From Clostridiales bacterium (GTDB taxonomy: Bacteria; Bacillota; Clostridia; Oscillospirales; Acutalibacteraceae), in NCBI GenBank assembly GCA_014799585.1, contig JAAVHU010000044.1, positions 1 through 8,129 on the forward strand: a stretch of DNA of 8,129 bases. The letters run 5' to 3'. Below the pieces are notes generated by a model. It made no database searches, was not told the DNA's origin, and saw only the letters and a program-made list of their open reading frames with translations. A program made the position numbers and the translations under genes. Shown in pieces: positions 1 to 6,292 of the stretch (within the stretch, counting starts at the first letter, position 1; every line of letters begins with the position of its first letter).

Positions 1-1
1 A

Positions 2-91
2 GATTATGTTAAGGTTTATCAGAATGAAAATTATGAGCAGTACATAAAAGATGATGCTGAGTTTGAAGGCTCGGTTGATATGGATAACTGA
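2..91 (+). CDS. C-terminal end of an unrecognised upstream gene (partial)
   Basis: An open frame enters from the left edge and ends at TGA 89-91, giving 29 visible residues that begin DYVKVYQNENYEQY and end VDMDN. The stretch is acidic and tyrosine-rich, with no motif I recognise. It stops 7 bases before the next ATG, and its stop codon lies inside the ribosome binding site of that gene, so the two are probably co-transcribed and translationally coupled. The open frame and tight spacing argue that it is a real gene tail, but its function cannot be judged from this fragment. Confidence 0.6.
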   Translation, partial: DYVKVYQNENYEQYIKDDAEFEGSVDMDN

Positions 92-98
92 GGTGTCT

Positions 99-1028
99 AT
101 GAATAAAAAAACAAAAATCAGTTTGATTTTTATTATGCTCATATTATGTGCAGTGATTATTTCTCCTGTTATTGTTTATAATGTCAGGGGAGATATAAGC
201 AATGTTGAATTACCGCAGAATTTTAAGGAAAAAATGGCAGAAGATTTCTTTGAAAACACGGGCGAAATAAGAATAATGTCCTCAAATCTTTTGGTTGATT
301 ATAAAAGCTGGGGCGGTCTTCCTGCAAAACCTCGTGCGAAAGAGTATCTTCAGCTTTTGGATACGTATAAGCCGGATGTTATAGGCGTTCAGGAATTTTG
401 TGAGGGTTGGTTTTGTGCCGTAAACCACAATTTGCCGAATGGATACAAACTGATTCGTCCGTTTGCAACAGGAACGCTTGTAAGAATGTCTGCAATGATT
501 TATAATTCAGATACGCTTGATGTTATTGAAAGTGACACCTTTTCTTATGAAATGGGTGACCCACGATTAAGAAGAGTGGTGTGGGCGGTTTTTGAGATTA
601 AAAAAACAGGAAAGCGCTTTGCCGTTACCAATACGCATTTAGATTTATTGCGTGACGGTCAGGAAGAAGAACTTGCTAATGTGATGCGAAGCCAAAGGGA
701 TGAGCTTTTAAACTGCATTGAAGAAATCGCAGAAAAATTTGATTGTCCCGTATTTTCAACAGGTGATTTTAATACTGCGGAAGATACACCGAAAACGAAT
801 GAAACGGATATTCCTGAAATATATAATTCACTTACAGAAAGTCTTGTTGATACAAAATATATAAGTAAAAACCAAGTGTGCGGAACAGAAAAGGATTGGC
901 TGTATCCATCTTATGATCATATTTTTATGAAAGGTAATTCGGAAATAAACAGCTTTTGCCTTATGTCCTATGATTATCTTACGGATATGTCTGATCATTA
1001 CACGATATTTGCGGATATCAGTTTGTAA
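99..1028 (+). CDS. Membrane-anchored/secreted endonuclease/exonuclease/phosphatase (EEP) family protein
   Basis: A 309-residue metal-dependent phosphoesterase of the EEP (DNase I/sphingomyelinase/inositol phosphatase) fold. Residues 1-28 have a lysine-rich start and a hydrophobic segment, so the protein is exported or anchored with its catalytic domain outside the cell. The EEP signature residues are present in order: N63 (MSSNLL), metal-binding E99 (GVQEF), H180 and D182 (TNTHLD), D223 and N225 (TGDFN), the YDH pair at 272-274, and the terminal S298-D299-H300. All catalytic positions look intact. I chose ATG 99 over ATG 51 because GAGGTG at 90-95 precedes it and because the signal sequence begins there. 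The substrate (nucleic acid, phospholipid or sugar phosphate) cannot be told from sequence. It is probably in one operon with the gene ending at 91 and is closed by the terminator at 1028-1090. Confidence 0.88.
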   Translation: MNKKTKISLIFIMLILCAVIISPVIVYNVRGDISNVELPQNFKEKMAEDFFENTGEIRIMSSNLLVDYKSWGGLPAKPRAKEYLQLLDTYKPDVIGVQEFCEGWFCAVNHNLPNGYKLIRPFATGTLVRMSAMIYNSDTLDVIESDTFSYEMGDPRLRRVVWAVFEIKKTGKRFAVTNTHLDLLRDGQEEELANVMRSQRDELLNCIEEIAEKFDCPVFSTGDFNTAEDTPKTNETDIPEIYNSLTESLVDTKYISKNQVCGTEKDWLYPSYDHIFMKGNSEINSFCLMSYDYLTDMSDHYTIFADISL

Positions 1029-1090
1029 AAAGGGGCACCTTACGTAAAGAATTATTCTTTATGCAGGGTGTCCTCTTTCGTTGTTTTTTT
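1028..1090 (+). terminator. Rho-independent terminator after the EEP gene
   Basis: A long imperfect hairpin pairs 1028-1050 with 1056-1078, with about 21 of 23 positions paired (including G-U) and two mismatches. The inner part TAAAGA (1045-1050) / TCTTTA (1056-1061) is perfect. A T-rich run follows at 1081-1090. The hairpin starts at the last base of the stop codon, and the next gene has its own promoter only a few bases beyond. Confidence 0.85.
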
Positions 1091-1091
1091 G

Positions 1092-1119
1092 TTGAAATGC
1101 AATTTAAATGGTATATAAT
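1092..1119 (+). promoter_or_regulatory. Sigma-A type promoter for the carboxypeptidase gene
   Basis: A -35 box TTGAAA (1092-1097) and a perfect -10 box TATAAT (1114-1119) are separated by 16 bases. They lie just after the terminator T-run and about 50 bases before the ATG at 1169. The predicted transcript start is near 1126, leaving a roughly 43-base leader. Confidence 0.75.
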
Positions 1120-1168
1120 GATTTAAAAGGAGATAATAAAATTAGATTAAAAAAATGAAGGTGTTTAA

Positions 1169-1981
1169 ATGAGTAAAAAGAAAGCAATACAGCTAACTGC
1201 AATTGTATTGACTGTTATTTTGGTGGCTTCACTTGTGGTCTTTTTTGTAAGCCGAGAAAATGAAAGTTTTCCTGAAAGCAGTTCCAATACTATTTCTTCG
1301 TCAGAAACTGCATCAGAAACCTCATCGTCAACAAGTCAGTCAACCACCACAACAACCTCTGAAACGAAGTCAACAACAGCAAGCACCTCTAAAATAACTA
1401 CAAAAAGTTCAACAAAAAAGCCGTCCTCAAAGGATGTGGATATTCTTGTTAATGCAAAAAATCCTATTCCGGATGATTGGTCCGTTAATCTTGTTAAACT
1501 AACAAACGGAAATCAGATTGATAAAAGAGCATATAACAGTTTGCAGAAAATGATGGATGATGCAAGAGCAAAAGGTTGGAATCCGCTTATCTGTTCTTCT
1601 TACAGATCAACATCCTATCAGCAAAAGCTGTTTGATGATAGAGTTCAGCAAATGAAAAAACAGGGAATGACAGAAAAGGAAGCAATCAAGGATACTGAAA
1701 AGTGGATTGCCGTTCCCGGTACAAGCGAACACGAAACAGGTCTTGCAGTTGATATCGTTACATTAGAAAATCAAAATCTTGATAACAGCCAGCTCAAATC
1801 TGAATGCCAGAAATGGTTGATGGAGCATTGCTATGATTATGGCTTTATTCTTCGTTATCCTAAAGATAAGGTGAAGATAACGGGAATTGGTTTTGAGCCT
1901 TGGCATTATCGGTATGTTGGCTATGAAGCAGCACAGTATATCAAGCAAAATGGTATCTGCCTTGAAGAATATAAACAATGA
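1169..1981 (+). CDS. Membrane-anchored D-alanyl-D-alanine carboxypeptidase, M15B (VanY-like) family
   Basis: A 270-residue zinc peptidase expected to remove the terminal D-Ala from peptidoglycan stem peptides at the outer face of the membrane. Residues 1-27 form an N-terminal anchor (KKK followed by a hydrophobic segment). Residues about 33-88 are a Ser/Thr-rich low-complexity spacer. The catalytic domain runs from about 90 to 270. It carries SSYRS (143-147, substrate binding), the zinc motif SxHxxGxAxD with H188 and D195, and EPWH with catalytic E243 and third zinc ligand H246, followed by RYVG. All key residues are present. The start at ATG 1169 is supported by AAGGTG at 1158-1163 with a 5-base spacer. 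It appears to be a single-gene unit with its own promoter and terminator. No vanR/S/H/A/X-type genes lie nearby, so housekeeping wall trimming is more likely than glycopeptide resistance. Confidence 0.92.
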   Translation: MSKKKAIQLTAIVLTVILVASLVVFFVSRENESFPESSSNTISSSETASETSSSTSQSTTTTTSETKSTTASTSKITTKSSTKKPSSKDVDILVNAKNPIPDDWSVNLVKLTNGNQIDKRAYNSLQKMMDDARAKGWNPLICSSYRSTSYQQKLFDDRVQQMKKQGMTEKEAIKDTEKWIAVPGTSEHETGLAVDIVTLENQNLDNSQLKSECQKWLMEHCYDYGFILRYPKDKVKITGIGFEPWHYRYVGYEAAQYIKQNGICLEEYKQ

Positions 1982-1996
1982 TTTTTTTCATTACAC

Positions 1997-2040
1997 ATAA
2001 AACAACCCGCAAGCATTTCTGCCTGCGGGTTGTTTTATAT
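1997..2040 (+). terminator. Strong terminator after the carboxypeptidase gene
   Basis: A perfect 15-bp stem pairs ATAAAACAACCCGCA (1997-2011) with TGCGGGTTGTTTTAT (2024-2038). It is extended by a 3-bp inner stem (2013-2015 with 2020-2022) around a short loop. The GC core is flanked by A and T tracts on both sides, so it could also work in the reverse direction. Confidence 0.92.
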
Positions 2041-2115
2041 CTTATTCAATCATAATTCCTTTAATTTGTGTTTAAAAGGGTTTGTTTCAGCTCATTCTAT
2101 TTTGGGGTGTATAGT

Positions 2116-3558
2116 ATGGAATCAATTTGGAGCAAAAGTATTTCTTTAAAAAAACACAGTCCTTTGAAAGGGGATATAAGCACAAATACGGTTGTTATCG
2201 GCGGAGGCATAACGGGTCTTTTAACTGCTTATAGATTAAAAGAAAAGGGTATAAAATGCGTTGTTATTGAGGCTGAAACCATATGTAACAAACAAACGAA
2301 AAATACAACTGCTAAAATAACAAGTCAGCACGGCGTATTGTATAGCAAAATACGATCTTTTTATGGTGAAGAAGCGGCAAAGGAATATGCATATGAAAAC
2401 CAAAAGGCAATAGAAGATTATAAAAATCTGATTGAAAAACATCATATTTCCTGTTGCTTTGAAAAGAAGAAGGCTGTTCTGTATTCTCTTAAAGATGCAG
2501 GGGTTATCGAAAAGGAAGCTGATGCTGCAAAAAAAGCAGGTATTGAATGCTATCTGACACATAAAACAGAATTGCCTTTTCCTGTTAAATCAGCGTTAGT
2601 GTTTGAAAATCAGGCTCAATTCAATCCGCTTGCATTTTTATCGGCAATTTCAGAAGAGCTTGAAATATACGAAAACACAAAAGCGTTAAAGGTTGAAAAC
2701 AATATTGTTTATACGGATAAGGGGAATATATCGGCACAGAATATTGTTTTCAGCTGCCATTTTCCTTTCGTAAATTTTCCGGGTTTGTATTTTCTTAGAT
2801 TAAATCAGGAAAGAAGCTATGCTGTTTCTTCAAAATGGAATAAGGAACTAAAGGGTATGTATATTGATGCTGCGAATGGATTTTCATTTCGTGCTTATAA
2901 AAACAATATTATTATCGGCGGAGGTGCAAGCAGAACAGGAAAAATGGAAGGGCAAAATCCGTTTGAACTGATAGAAAAGAAAGGCAAAATGTGGTTTCAG
3001 GATTTTAAAACAGAATATCAATGGTCTGCGCAGGATTGTATTTCGTTAGACGGCATTCCGTATATTGGACGATTTATACAAGCAAATCCCAATATATTTG
3101 TTGCAACAGGTTTTAATAAATGGGGAATGACAAGTGCAATGGTGAGTGCAAATCTGATTTCAGATATGGTTTGCGGTATTAAAAACTACGAAAACAGCAT
3201 ATTCTCCCCATCACGCTTCAGCATCTTTGCTTCTTTAAAAAATATATGCACAAACACAGTCCAAACAGTTAAAGGCTTTTCTAAATATCTTGATTATTCC
3301 AATCTAAAAGCAAAGGATATAAAGCAGGAAACGGCGGGCATTATCAAATATAAAGGTGAAAAATGCGGAGCATATAGATGTAAAGATGGAAACCTTTACA
3401 TTGTTTCTTTGAAGTGCCCTCACTTAAAATGCATATTAAATTGGAATGCTGCAACAAAAACATGGGATTGCCCCTGCCATGGTTCAAGATATGATTATAA
3501 AGGCAATCTTTTGGATAATCCTGCTCAGGAAAATTCAATTCTGATAGCAAGGATATAA
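2116..3558 (+). CDS. FAD-dependent oxidoreductase with C-terminal Rieske [2Fe-2S] domain
   Basis: A 480-residue cytoplasmic redox enzyme. Residues about 24-54 form a dinucleotide-binding fold with GGGITG (29-34) and an acidic residue after the second strand (VVIEAE), typical of the D-amino-acid-oxidase-like (DAO) flavoprotein family. TTAKITSQHG (64-73) and a second glycine-rich strand (IIGGGASRTG) also fit this family. The C-terminal ~65 residues are a Rieske domain with C434-x-H436 and C452-P-C-H455 (CPCHGS), all four cluster ligands present. This architecture matches the family of B. subtilis YhfW, whose substrate is not established to my knowledge. ATG 2116 is preferred over GTG 2068 because GGGGTG (2104-2109) lies 6 bases upstream and the GTG has no ribosome binding site. 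No clear promoter was seen between 2040 and 2116. It sits upstream of a peroxide-defence operon, which weakly suggests a redox role. Confidence 0.9.
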   Translation: MESIWSKSISLKKHSPLKGDISTNTVVIGGGITGLLTAYRLKEKGIKCVVIEAETICNKQTKNTTAKITSQHGVLYSKIRSFYGEEAAKEYAYENQKAIEDYKNLIEKHHISCCFEKKKAVLYSLKDAGVIEKEADAAKKAGIECYLTHKTELPFPVKSALVFENQAQFNPLAFLSAISEELEIYENTKALKVENNIVYTDKGNISAQNIVFSCHFPFVNFPGLYFLRLNQERSYAVSSKWNKELKGMYIDAANGFSFRAYKNNIIIGGGASRTGKMEGQNPFELIEKKGKMWFQDFKTEYQWSAQDCISLDGIPYIGRFIQANPNIFVATGFNKWGMTSAMVSANLISDMVCGIKNYENSIFSPSRFSIFASLKNICTNTVQTVKGFSKYLDYSNLKAKDIKQETAGIIKYKGEKCGAYRCKDGNLYIVSLKCPHLKCILNWNAATKTWDCPCHGSRYDYKGNLLDNPAQENSILIARI

Positions 3559-3559
3559 G

Positions 3560-3588
3560 TTGATAAGTTGATGAAATTATAATATAAT
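3560..3588 (+). promoter_or_regulatory. Near-consensus sigma-A promoter for the transglutaminase-like gene
   Basis: TTGATA (3560-3565) and TATAAT (3583-3588) are separated by exactly 17 bases, matching the consensus at 11 of 12 positions. It begins 2 bases after the stop of the oxidoreductase gene. The -10 box overlaps the ATG at 3587, placing the transcript start near 3595, downstream of that ATG. This supports a start at 3614, with a leader of under 20 bases carrying AGGTG. Confidence 0.72.
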
Positions 3589-3613
3589 GAATAAAAAATC
3601 TTTAGGTGCCATG

Positions 3614-5074
3614 ATGAAAAAAATTATTGCTTTGTTAATTACGGTTATAGTTGCTGTATGCCTTTATGGTGTTAGTAAAAATCAAAATATTTTTAACAAT
3701 ACGCTTGCTTCAAGCAAAACAGTGATTACTGAAAATGAAGTCAGAAGAGTTGAAACAGCAAAAACCTTTGATGAAATTTCTTATAAATATGAAGCTGCAA
3801 TAAAAGAAATTAAAGAGGGATATGAAAAGCAAAGTGCTTCTATCAAACTTCGCTCCTGTAAAATCACAGTTGAGGAACTTGGAAAAATCATTGCTTATCT
3901 GAATGAAAATGGCTGTTACTATGTTGATTCGGCGTATACGTATTATACAGATGGAAAATATGTTTCTTCATTCAATCCCAAATATACTGCCGACTTGAAA
4001 GATATCAAAAAGTATAATCAAGAAATTAATTATGTAATAGACAAAGTGGCAAAGGAAGCATCCTCTTTTAAAACAGATGTAGAAAAGCTGATATATATCC
4101 ACAATTATCTTATTGAAAATATTGAATATGATTCTAACAGCCACAGCAATAATATATATGGTGCATTGGTTTTGCATAAAACAATGTGTGTGGGTTATTC
4201 ACAGGCGTTTCGCCAGATTGCAGAAAAAGCAGGTTTTAAAACCTATATTGTTTCAAGCAATTCACTCCGGCATGCATGGAATATGGTTAACATAAAAGGT
4301 AATTACTTTTTTGTTGATTGCACATGGGATGATCCTGTGTTTGATGAATTAAAGCTTTCGGATGATCCGCTTTCAGGATACGGCTGTTATCAATATTTTA
4401 TGTGTTCTGAAAAGCAGTTTGTTGAAAATGAGCATAATGCAAATGATTATGTTGTAAACGGCGAAAGCGTTATGGGTATTGTTACAGATACTTTATATGA
4501 TGATTTTGTATGGCGTGATTATCAGTCCCTTATGAAGTATTCAAATGGAAGCTGGTATCATGATTATGGATACAGCGGTGACAGCATTAATAGTTCACGG
4601 GATGTAAAATTTTCAATAGATGAAATTACTTTTTTGAGCAACAAAAATTATGATAAAAAAACTGTAAGAACAATAAAAACCTGTTGGAAAACAGGAATTG
4701 AATATTATATTATATTTGAATCAACGCTTCAGAATATTGATGATTTTATTTATTATTTTACTGCGGATGGTATTTATAGATTAGAAAGCAAGGGCAGATT
4801 TAACGGTAAAAGTGATTTGCTTATTTTTGAAAATCCAACGCAAAAAAATATTTATGATTTTATTGTGGATACAGAAAACGGAAAGTTTACTGTAATGTAC
4901 GGTTCAAATTATGATTATACTGAAAAGAATGCAGTAACTGAAACGTATAATATTGCTGATTTTTTCTGCAAAGTGCAGGAGCATCAATATGTTCTGCATG
5001 ATGAAAGCGAAGAAACAGGAGAGAAGGTCTATATTTGCTCTGCCTGTCATAATGTAATGAAAGAAATTTCGTAG
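3614..5074 (+). CDS. Exported transglutaminase-like (papain-fold) protein with C-terminal CxxC knuckle
   Basis: A 486-residue protein starting MKKIIALLITVIVAVCLYGV, a signal peptide or membrane anchor, so the rest is probably outside the cell. The transglutaminase-like core spans about 155-245. It has nucleophile C192 (KTMCVGYSQAF), H220 (LRHAWNMV) and D235 (FFVDCTWDD), a complete Cys-His-Asp triad in the arrangement common to bacterial transglutaminase/protease-like proteins. Residues about 250-455 have no motif I recognise. The last ~30 residues (HQYVLHD..., then C475-x2-C478) resemble the short C-terminal HxY...CxxC modules repeated in many Clostridia surface proteins. ATG 3614 is chosen because AGGTG (3604-3608) lies 5 bases upstream. 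The earlier ATG 3587 has no ribosome binding site and lies within the promoter. It could be a peptidase or cross-linking enzyme; the substrate is unknown. No terminator follows it before the perR promoter. Confidence 0.85.
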   Translation: MKKIIALLITVIVAVCLYGVSKNQNIFNNTLASSKTVITENEVRRVETAKTFDEISYKYEAAIKEIKEGYEKQSASIKLRSCKITVEELGKIIAYLNENGCYYVDSAYTYYTDGKYVSSFNPKYTADLKDIKKYNQEINYVIDKVAKEASSFKTDVEKLIYIHNYLIENIEYDSNSHSNNIYGALVLHKTMCVGYSQAFRQIAEKAGFKTYIVSSNSLRHAWNMVNIKGNYFFVDCTWDDPVFDELKLSDDPLSGYGCYQYFMCSEKQFVENEHNANDYVVNGESVMGIVTDTLYDDFVWRDYQSLMKYSNGSWYHDYGYSGDSINSSRDVKFSIDEITFLSNKNYDKKTVRTIKTCWKTGIEYYIIFESTLQNIDDFIYYFTADGIYRLESKGRFNGKSDLLIFENPTQKNIYDFIVDTENGKFTVMYGSNYDYTEKNAVTETYNIADFFCKVQEHQYVLHDESEETGEKVYICSACHNVMKEIS

Positions 5075-5099
5075 GCTGTATAAATTTTCCATAAAGCTG

Positions 5100-5128
5100 T
5101 TGACAAATGATGTAATTTTTGATATAAC
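5100..5128 (+). promoter_or_regulatory. Consensus promoter of the perR-rubrerythrin operon
   Basis: A perfect -35 TTGACA (5100-5105), a 17-base spacer and -10 TATAAC (5123-5128). The predicted start of transcription is near 5135. The -10 box and start point both fall inside the palindromic operator at 5122-5158, the expected layout for repression by steric block. Confidence 0.85.
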
Positions 5129-5158
5129 TAGATTGTAATCATTACAATCTAGTTATAT
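5122..5158. promoter_or_regulatory. PerR/Fur-type operator: perfect 37-bp palindrome
   Basis: The arms ATATAACTAGATTGTAAT (5122-5139) and ATTACAATCTAGTTATAT (5141-5158) are perfect inverted repeats around C5140. The core TTGTAATCATTACAA (5133-5147) has the 7-1-7 form of the PerR box (B. subtilis consensus TTATAATNATTATAA) with one symmetrical change per arm. It covers the -10 box and transcript start of the gene for a PerR-like protein, so autoregulation is likely. Only about the right half would be transcribed and no T-run follows, so it is an operator rather than a terminator for the preceding gene. Confidence 0.85.
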
Positions 5159-5181
5159 GCATAACAAGAGGCGGTGAAAAG

Positions 5182-5586
5182 ATGACAACTGAAAGTATTA
5201 TTTCCATGTTTAAGGAAAAAAATTTTCGTGCCACTCCGCAAAGAATTGCTGTTTATGATTATGTTTATGAAAACAGAAATCATCCCGATGTGCTTGCAGT
5301 GTATGAAAATGTGAAAAAGAAATATCCTGCTTTTTCAAAAACAACGGTTTATAACGCACTTAAGGCACTTGAAAAAAACGGCTTCATCATTCCTGTTAAT
5401 ATTGATGGCGAGCGTGTTCGTTATGATGCGCATACAGAGCTTCACGGTCATTTCTTTTGCAACATATGTAAAAAGATTTATGATTTTGAAACAAATCAGC
5501 CTGAAATAACCGGGCTTGACGGCTTTTTGGTAAGCAGTAAAAATGTATATTACAGCGGCGTTTGCCCGTGCTGTAAAGATAAATAA
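5182..5586 (+). CDS. perR: Fur-family peroxide-responsive repressor, PerR-like
   Basis: A 134-residue metal-dependent DNA-binding repressor of normal family length. A winged helix covers about 1-80, with FRATPQR (15-21) and the recognition-helix region SKTTVYNALKALEKNG (52-67). The C-terminal dimerisation domain holds H88-G-H90 and zinc pairs C93xxC96 and C128xxC131. Aligned by eye to B. subtilis PerR, all five regulatory metal ligands have counterparts: H34 (H37), D82 (D85), H88 (H91), H90 (H93) and D101 (D104). The aspartate at the last position favours PerR over Fur or Zur. PerR senses peroxide by metal-catalysed histidine oxidation. An additional cysteine, C130, lies between the last zinc pair. 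The ribosome binding site is AGGCGGTG (5169-5176), 5 bases from ATG 5182. It is the first gene of an operon with rubrerythrin and carries its likely operator directly upstream. Confidence 0.88.
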   Translation: MTTESIISMFKEKNFRATPQRIAVYDYVYENRNHPDVLAVYENVKKKYPAFSKTTVYNALKALEKNGFIIPVNIDGERVRYDAHTELHGHFFCNICKKIYDFETNQPEITGLDGFLVSSKNVYYSGVCPCCKDK

Positions 5587-5610
5587 ATTATTTATAAGGA
5601 GTTATGAATT

Positions 5611-6150
5611 ATGGCAAAGAAGTATTATTGTCCGGTATGCGGATACGAAAGTGACGAACCAATTGATGTATGTCCTGTTTGCAAGGCAAAGATGGCTGTT
5701 CGTGAAAATGAAGGAGAGCTCGCTTGGGCTGCTGAACATGTAGTAGGTATTACAGAAGGTGTTTCTGAAGAAATCGTTCAGGGTCTTCGTGATAATTTCA
5801 ATGGCGAATGCTCAGAAGTTGGTATGTATCTTGCAATGGCAAGAGTTGCTTACAGAGAAGGCTATCCTGAAATCGGTATGTATTGGGAAAAGGCTGCTTA
5901 CGAAGAAGCAGAGCATGCTGCTAAATTTGCAGAAATGCTTGGCGAAGTTGTAACAGACTCAACAAAGAAAAACCTTGAAATGCGTGTTGCTGCTGAAAAT
6001 GGTGCAACAATGGGGAAAACAGAGCTTGCTAAGCTTGCTAAGGCTGATGGCCTTGATGCTATCCATGATACTGTTCATGAAATGGCAAGAGATGAAGCAA
6101 GACACGGCAAAGCATTTGCAGGTCTTCTTAAGAGATATTTCGGCGAATAA
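5611..6150 (+). CDS. rbr: Reverse rubrerythrin (rubredoxin domain + ferritin-like diiron domain)
   Basis: A 179-residue cytoplasmic non-heme iron protein that reduces hydrogen peroxide, and in clostridial relatives also oxygen, using electrons from NADH through partner reductases. The order is reversed relative to classical rubrerythrin. The rubredoxin-type Fe(Cys)4 site comes first (C7xxC10 and C21xxC24), then a four-helix ferritin-like domain from about 50 to 179. Diiron ligand candidates are E66 or E69 ([10 protein letters not shown]), E99xxH102 (EEAEHA), E123 or E129, and E162xxH165 (DEARHG). AAGGAG at 5596-5601 gives a strong ribosome binding site, and the gene is 24 bases after perR with no terminator between. 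Its regular codon use (GCT, GGT, CTT, GAA) fits high expression. Known clostridial reverse rubrerythrins are PerR-repressed and strongly induced by oxygen; the same control is inferred here from the shared operator. Confidence 0.93.
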   Translation: MAKKYYCPVCGYESDEPIDVCPVCKAKMAVRENEGELAWAAEHVVGITEGVSEEIVQGLRDNFNGECSEVGMYLAMARVAYREGYPEIGMYWEKAAYEEAEHAAKFAEMLGEVVTDSTKKNLEMRVAAENGATMGKTELAKLAKADGLDAIHDTVHEMARDEARHGKAFAGLLKRYFGE

Positions 6151-6160
6151 TAAAGTAAAT

Positions 6161-6194
6161 AAAAATCCCTTGGAGAAATCCAGGGGATTTTTTT
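6161..6194 (+). terminator. Terminator of the perR-rubrerythrin operon
   Basis: A 13-bp stem pairs 6161-6173 (AAAAATCCCTTGG) with 6180-6192 (CCAGGGGATTTTT), with one G-U pair and a 6-base loop. It is followed by the rest of a seven-T run. It lies 11 bases after the rubrerythrin stop. Confidence 0.92.
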
Positions 6195-6210
6195 ATAAGT
6201 TTTTCTAATT

Positions 6211-6286
6211 AATTGTATAAAGAGGAATTGTAAAAACGCGCGAATAATTGTAAAATGTAATAGAAAAAGTATATTTATAAAGAGGG
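6211..6286 (+). promoter_or_regulatory. Repeat-rich promoter region of the aldo/keto reductase gene
   Basis: Two promoter-like pairs overlap: TTGTAA (6228-6233) with TAAAAT (6251-6256), spacer 17, and TTGTAA (6248-6253) with TATATT (6270-6275), spacer 16. AATTGTA occurs three times (6211, 6227, 6247) and AATTGTAAAA twice, 20 bases apart. TATAAAGAGG occurs twice, 60 bases apart (6216 and 6276), the second copy forming the ribosome binding site. Which pair is used cannot be decided by eye. Confidence 0.45.
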
Positions 6287-6292
6287 ATAAAA

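Noticed and set aside
1155..1172. A five-codon frame (MKVF plus one lysine, then TGA) whose stop overlaps the carboxypeptidase ATG in an ATGA arrangement
   Set aside because: Its own ATG has no ribosome binding site at a usable distance, and its GAAGGTG bases are the ribosome binding site of the real gene. Most likely chance.
1169..1981. Glycopeptide-resistance operon because of the VanY-like gene
   Set aside because: No vanR, vanS, vanH, ligase or vanX-like gene is present; the gene is a single unit between two terminators.
2042..2060. Weak Fur/PerR-box-like text (TTCAATCATAATTCC) before the Rieske oxidoreductase gene
   Set aside because: The arms are not symmetrical enough and no promoter is visible around it, so I do not call a site.
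5122..5158. The long palindrome as a terminator for the transglutaminase gene
   Set aside because: There is no T-run after it, and it overlaps a consensus promoter and a PerR-box core in front of perR; an operator explains it better.
6200..6292. A small gene starting after the first TATAAAGAGG copy
   Set aside because: The TTG near 6228 is followed at once by TAA, and no other start opens a frame of useful length.
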